A DNA stretch of 8,715 bases, taken from Acidobacteriota bacterium (lineage in GTDB: Bacteria > Acidobacteriota > UBA6911 > RPQK01 > JADFOI01). Both the position numbers and the translations under genes were made by a program. Of the stretch, positions 6,381 through 8,715 are shown in pieces. How positions within the stretch are numbered: the first letter of the stretch is position 1; each line of letters opens with the position of its first letter. Location: positions 1 through 8,715 of the forward strand of contig JACZQQ010000108.1 of the NCBI GenBank assembly GCA_022545645.1, written 5' to 3'. Under the pieces are notes generated by a model. The model had not been told where the DNA came from and searched no databases. It was given only the letters and a program-made list of their open reading frames with translations.

Positions 6381-7610
6381 ATGAGAGCAGAAATCATTGC
6401 CGTGGGCTCCGAGCTTCTGAGCCAGGCTCGACTCGAAACCAATTCTGTATTCATTACCCAGAAGCTCAAGGAGTCCGGGCTTAAGGTCATGCGCAAGTTT
6501 GTGGTGGAGGACCGTGAGGAGGAGATCCGAGAAGCTCTGGAGAGTGCCATGAGAGGTTCCGAAGTCGTCATCCTAACCGGCGGCCTGGGCCCCACCCATG
6601 ATGACATCACCCGGGAGGTTGTTTCCAAAGCGCTGGGACGGGAACTGGCACTGGACACCAAGATTCTTGAAGGATTGAAGAGCCGCTACCAACGAGTCGG
6701 TCTCAAGATGACCGACAATAACCTTCGCCAGGCCAGGGTTCCTGAAGGGGCTGAGTCCATGGAAAATCCCAATGGTACGGCCCCGGGGATTTTTTTGAGG
6801 GAAGGGAAGACGCTTCTCTTTCTTTTGCCGGGGCCCCCCCGCGAAATGAAGCCCATGATGGGCCAGGTCATGGACTTGATTGGCCGATACAAACAGCTCA
6901 CCCGACTCTACTACCGTCAACTGAAAGTGGCCTCGGAAACGGAGTCCGGAGTGGATTCCGCAATTGGCTCCATTTACACCTCTTACTCTTCGATTGAAAC
7001 CACCATCCTCTCTTCTCCCGGCATGATCGAGCTCATGTTTTACTGGATGGGTGAGGCGAACCAGCAACTGGCCGAAGATCAACTGGGAGAATTGGTGACA
7101 CGTGTCCGTGAGAAGCTGGGTGATTCCATATTCACCGACCGAGAGGAAGATCTGGAACAGGTGGTTGGACGGATGCTCCGTGAGAAAGGGAAGACGGTTG
7201 CCACAGCGGAATCCTGTACGGGCGGCCTGCTGGGAAAGATGTTGACCGATGTGCCGGGCAGCTCGGAGTATTATCGGGGCGGAGTGGTTTGTTACAGCAA
7301 TGACTTAAAGGCGGACCTGGTGGGCGTCAACGAGACCACCCTGGAGCGCTTTGGAGCCGTCAGCGAGCAGGTGGCTGCTCAAATGGCGGTAGGAATTCGT
7401 GAGAGTGCCGGCGCTGATGTCGGCTTGTCCGTTACCGGTATCGCAGGTCCGGGAGGCGGAACAGCGGAAAAGCCTATCGGATTGGTCTTTGTCGGTCTAT
7501 CCAGTGACCAGGTCCGTGTCAAGAAGATGAGCCTTGGGGGGCCCCGTGAGGCCATCCGCATTCGGGCTTCCCGATTCGCCCTGGACTGGCTGAGAAGAAG
7601 CCTGCTGTAG
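6381..7610 (+). CDS. cinA: CinA: nucleotide pyrophosphatase/NMN deamidase
   Basis: A full-length 409-residue CinA. Family members pair an N-terminal molybdopterin-binding-like domain (COG1058; ADP-ribose/NAD-type pyrophosphatase activity in several members) with a C-terminal PncC-like domain that deamidates NMN for pyridine nucleotide recycling. The N-terminal domain has AVGSELLSQARLETN (residues 7-21) and TGGLGPTHDDIT (66-77). The C-terminal domain has ATAESCTGGLLGKM with Ser278, then GGVVCYSNDLK, GAVSEQVAAQMA and SVTGIAGPGGGTAEKPIGL, all intact. ATG 6381 gives the normal start MRAEIIAVGSE. No Shine-Dalgarno is visible; a GAA-loop hairpin ends 6 nt upstream, so initiation is unusual. The pgpA-cinA order is common, and cinA is often followed by recA, but here it is followed by a secreted protein. 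Despite the name (competence/damage inducible), nothing here shows such regulation. Confidence 0.97.
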   Translation: MRAEIIAVGSELLSQARLETNSVFITQKLKESGLKVMRKFVVEDREEEIREALESAMRGSEVVILTGGLGPTHDDITREVVSKALGRELALDTKILEGLKSRYQRVGLKMTDNNLRQARVPEGAESMENPNGTAPGIFLREGKTLLFLLPGPPREMKPMMGQVMDLIGRYKQLTRLYYRQLKVASETESGVDSAIGSIYTSYSSIETTILSSPGMIELMFYWMGEANQQLAEDQLGELVTRVREKLGDSIFTDREEDLEQVVGRMLREKGKTVATAESCTGGLLGKMLTDVPGSSEYYRGGVVCYSNDLKADLVGVNETTLERFGAVSEQVAAQMAVGIRESAGADVGLSVTGIAGPGGGTAEKPIGLVFVGLSSDQVRVKKMSLGGPREAIRIRASRFALDWLRRSLL

Positions 7611-7632
7611 GGGGCAGCCGCTGGGCTGACCC
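7611..7632 (+). terminator. Weak hairpin directly after the cinA stop
   Basis: Bases 7611-7619 can pair with 7624-7632 (3 bp, one G-A mismatch, then CAGCC with GGCTG) around a 4-nt loop GCTG. It begins right after the TAG stop. No T-tract follows, so it is at best an atypical terminator or an mRNA 3'-end stabiliser. Confidence 0.3.
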
Positions 7633-7909
7633 GAACACCATATTCAAAATATTGGACCCGAGATTCTATTTATTGAATACCTTCCTCCCCTTAACCACGA
7701 TATACTGGGGTCGCTCCTGTGAAGACCACTAGGTAGGCTATTGGCATCCCTATTGCTTTCGGTGTGTCGGGTAACACAACACGCGCATGCACGAACTTCC
7801 TGTTGGAATACCGACAGCTGCTGTTCATTCTTGAAACGTTCCAGTCGGCTCCACCATCTGAGTGGCTTTGTGTTGGACGAATGATCGAATCTTCTGAGGG
7901 AGGACAGTG
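7633..7909. other. Non-coding stretch upstream of the secreted protein gene
   Basis: I see no credible gene here. Visible structure includes the separated inverted repeat TATTCAA (7641-7647) with TTGAATA (7673-7679), and a small TGTGT/ACACA hairpin (7763-7767 with 7774-7778, loop CGGGTA). A TATACT hexamer (7701-7706) is a possible -10, but no -35 lies at the right distance; TTGAAT at 7673-7678 is 22 nt away. The long distance to the next start would leave room for a leader of about 200 nt if TATACT were used. The region ends in a strong Shine-Dalgarno. Confidence 0.55.
7898..7904 (+). promoter_or_regulatory. Strong Shine-Dalgarno for the secreted protein
   Basis: GGGAGGA with core GGAGG (7899-7903) lies 5-6 nt before ATG 7910. 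An in-frame TGA at 7895-7897 blocks any earlier start, so it fixes the start of the last gene. GTG 7907 is in frame but too close. Confidence 0.8.
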
Positions 7910-8715
7910 ATGAATAAGACTTACCGTGAAAACCATCGGCCGAGCGGGCTTCGATTTCTGATACTCGCCCTGTTTATCGTGCTCATCGGATCCTCAACGG
8001 TCGCTTACGGCCAATTTTCCACCTCTTTTGAGAGCGACGCTCCTAACTTTGGTGACTTTACGTTATTTTCGTCTCCCAACTCGGTGACTTTTACTGGCGG
8101 ATTTACCCAGACCCAAGGTAACCCTAGCCAATACCATAGCGGAGACAAGTCCTTCATGGTCAATTCTGGCAACACCGCCACCATCACCTTTGAAACACCG
8201 GCCGCATCCGTGACCCTCTGGTACAGAGATCAAAGTAACCAGAGTGTCCTCACGGTTTTCGATCAGAACAATCAAGTCATTAGCACGACCAACGGAACCA
8301 CAACTTTTGTGCAAGTGAACATAGTCCCTGGGTGTGGACAGTCTGTCGGTTCCATAACGCTGCAAAACAATGGCACCGGCATGGCAGTGATCGACGATTT
8401 CAGTTTCACGGCAGGCCAGGCCTCATCAGGCGAGACGACTTTGATTGCCAACTTTATGAATGGCAACAACACGGTGAACAACTCGCGGGTCTACCTATGG
8501 AATCCTTCAGCCAACGCTGGAGAGGTGTGCGTCCGAGTTTTCACACTTCCGCTGAAAGGGGGTACGGCCCAGGAACTGACCGCCACAGCGCTGAGTCTGG
8601 GAAGCCTGGCAGCCGGATCGGCTCTGAACGTCAAGCTGGACGAAGATATCCTGACACCCGCGGGGATCACAGTTCCCTATACCACTGACGACGGCGACCT
8701 CACCCTGGAGTTTAC
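7910..8715 (+). CDS. Secreted beta-rich hypothetical protein (3' end outside window)
   Basis: An open frame of 268 complete codons runs off the right edge without a stop. Residues 1-34 form a signal peptide: a charged N-terminus with Arg10 and Arg15, a hydrophobic core from about 16 to 27, and a likely cleavage after VAYG (Ala32 at -3, Gly34 at -1). Residues about 37-165 look like a beta-sandwich of the jelly-roll kind seen in surface and exported proteins, beginning SFESDAP, containing ATITFETPAASVTLWYRD, and closing with IDDFSF (161-166). From about 175 a second region starts TTLIANFMNGNN and includes SRVYLWNPSANAGEVCVRVF. It is rich in Thr, Asn, Gly and Ser with few Lys, typical of exported proteins. 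Two cysteines occur (in PGCGQ and EVCVR). I do not recognise a named family; similar modules seem common in acidobacterial exported proteins, a recollection I cannot test here. Binding, adhesion or structural roles outside the cell are possible. Confidence 0.85.
   Translation, partial: MNKTYRENHRPSGLRFLILALFIVLIGSSTVAYGQFSTSFESDAPNFGDFTLFSSPNSVTFTGGFTQTQGNPSQYHSGDKSFMVNSGNTATITFETPAASVTLWYRDQSNQSVLTVFDQNNQVISTTNGTTTFVQVNIVPGCGQSVGSITLQNNGTGMAVIDDFSFTAGQASSGETTLIANFMNGNNTVNNSRVYLWNPSANAGEVCVRVFTLPLKGGTAQELTATALSLGSLAAGSALNVKLDEDILTPAGITVPYTTDDGDLTLEF

Noticed and set aside
7691..7936. Minus-strand 81-codon frame in the gap after cinA
   Set aside because: It overlaps the Shine-Dalgarno and start of the plus-strand secreted gene, I recognise no domain in it, and its length is expected by chance. 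A homology search could reopen it.
8332..8688. Plus-strand 118-codon frame near the right edge
   Set aside because: It lies in another frame inside the secreted protein gene, which has a signal peptide, strong RBS and longer open frame.

Overview
The window is compact bacterial chromosome. Seven protein genes lie on the plus strand and I see no tRNA, rRNA, CRISPR array, transposase or phage gene. The last gene is a secreted hypothetical protein whose style resembles exported proteins of soil Acidobacteriota. That phylum is my best guess for the source, but it is an impression from memory and not a proof; the housekeeping genes fit many phyla.

Layout. (1) Bases 1-4150 hold a moxR - DUF58 - transglutaminase (TgpA-type) module. 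It contains a MoxR AAA+ ATPase cut by the left edge, a membrane-anchored DUF58 protein overlapping it by 23 nt, and a polytopic membrane protein with an extracytoplasmic transglutaminase-like Cys-His-Asp domain. These three families recur together and are thought to act in envelope-linked assembly or remodelling. (2) After a 56-nt gap with a convincing sigma70-type promoter comes a tight housekeeping run: rimO (ribosomal protein S12 methylthiotransferase), yacG (small zinc protein, gyrase inhibitor family) and pgpA (phosphatidylglycerophosphatase A). Stops and starts touch or overlap. The rimO promoter sits so close to its ATG that the mRNA would be leaderless or nearly so. pgpA has no usable ATG/GTG/TTG start and most likely begins at a CTG behind a perfect GGAGG. 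(3) Bases 6199-6380 are a non-coding repeat cassette. It has fourteen 7-nt units of the form ACNGACA, then two 31-nt direct repeats that each end in a short GC hairpin with a GAA loop. The two hairpins differ by a compensatory base-pair swap. (4) cinA follows directly after the second hairpin and has no recognisable Shine-Dalgarno. (5) After a 299-nt non-coding stretch, a secreted protein gene with a strong RBS and signal peptide starts at 7910 and runs off the right edge.

The genes serve envelope biology (MoxR/DUF58/TgpA, PgpA, secreted protein), translation fidelity (RimO), topology control (YacG) and pyridine nucleotide salvage (CinA). I found no clear new defence or mobile system. The most unusual content is the heptamer/hairpin cassette before cinA and the atypical starts of rimO and pgpA.
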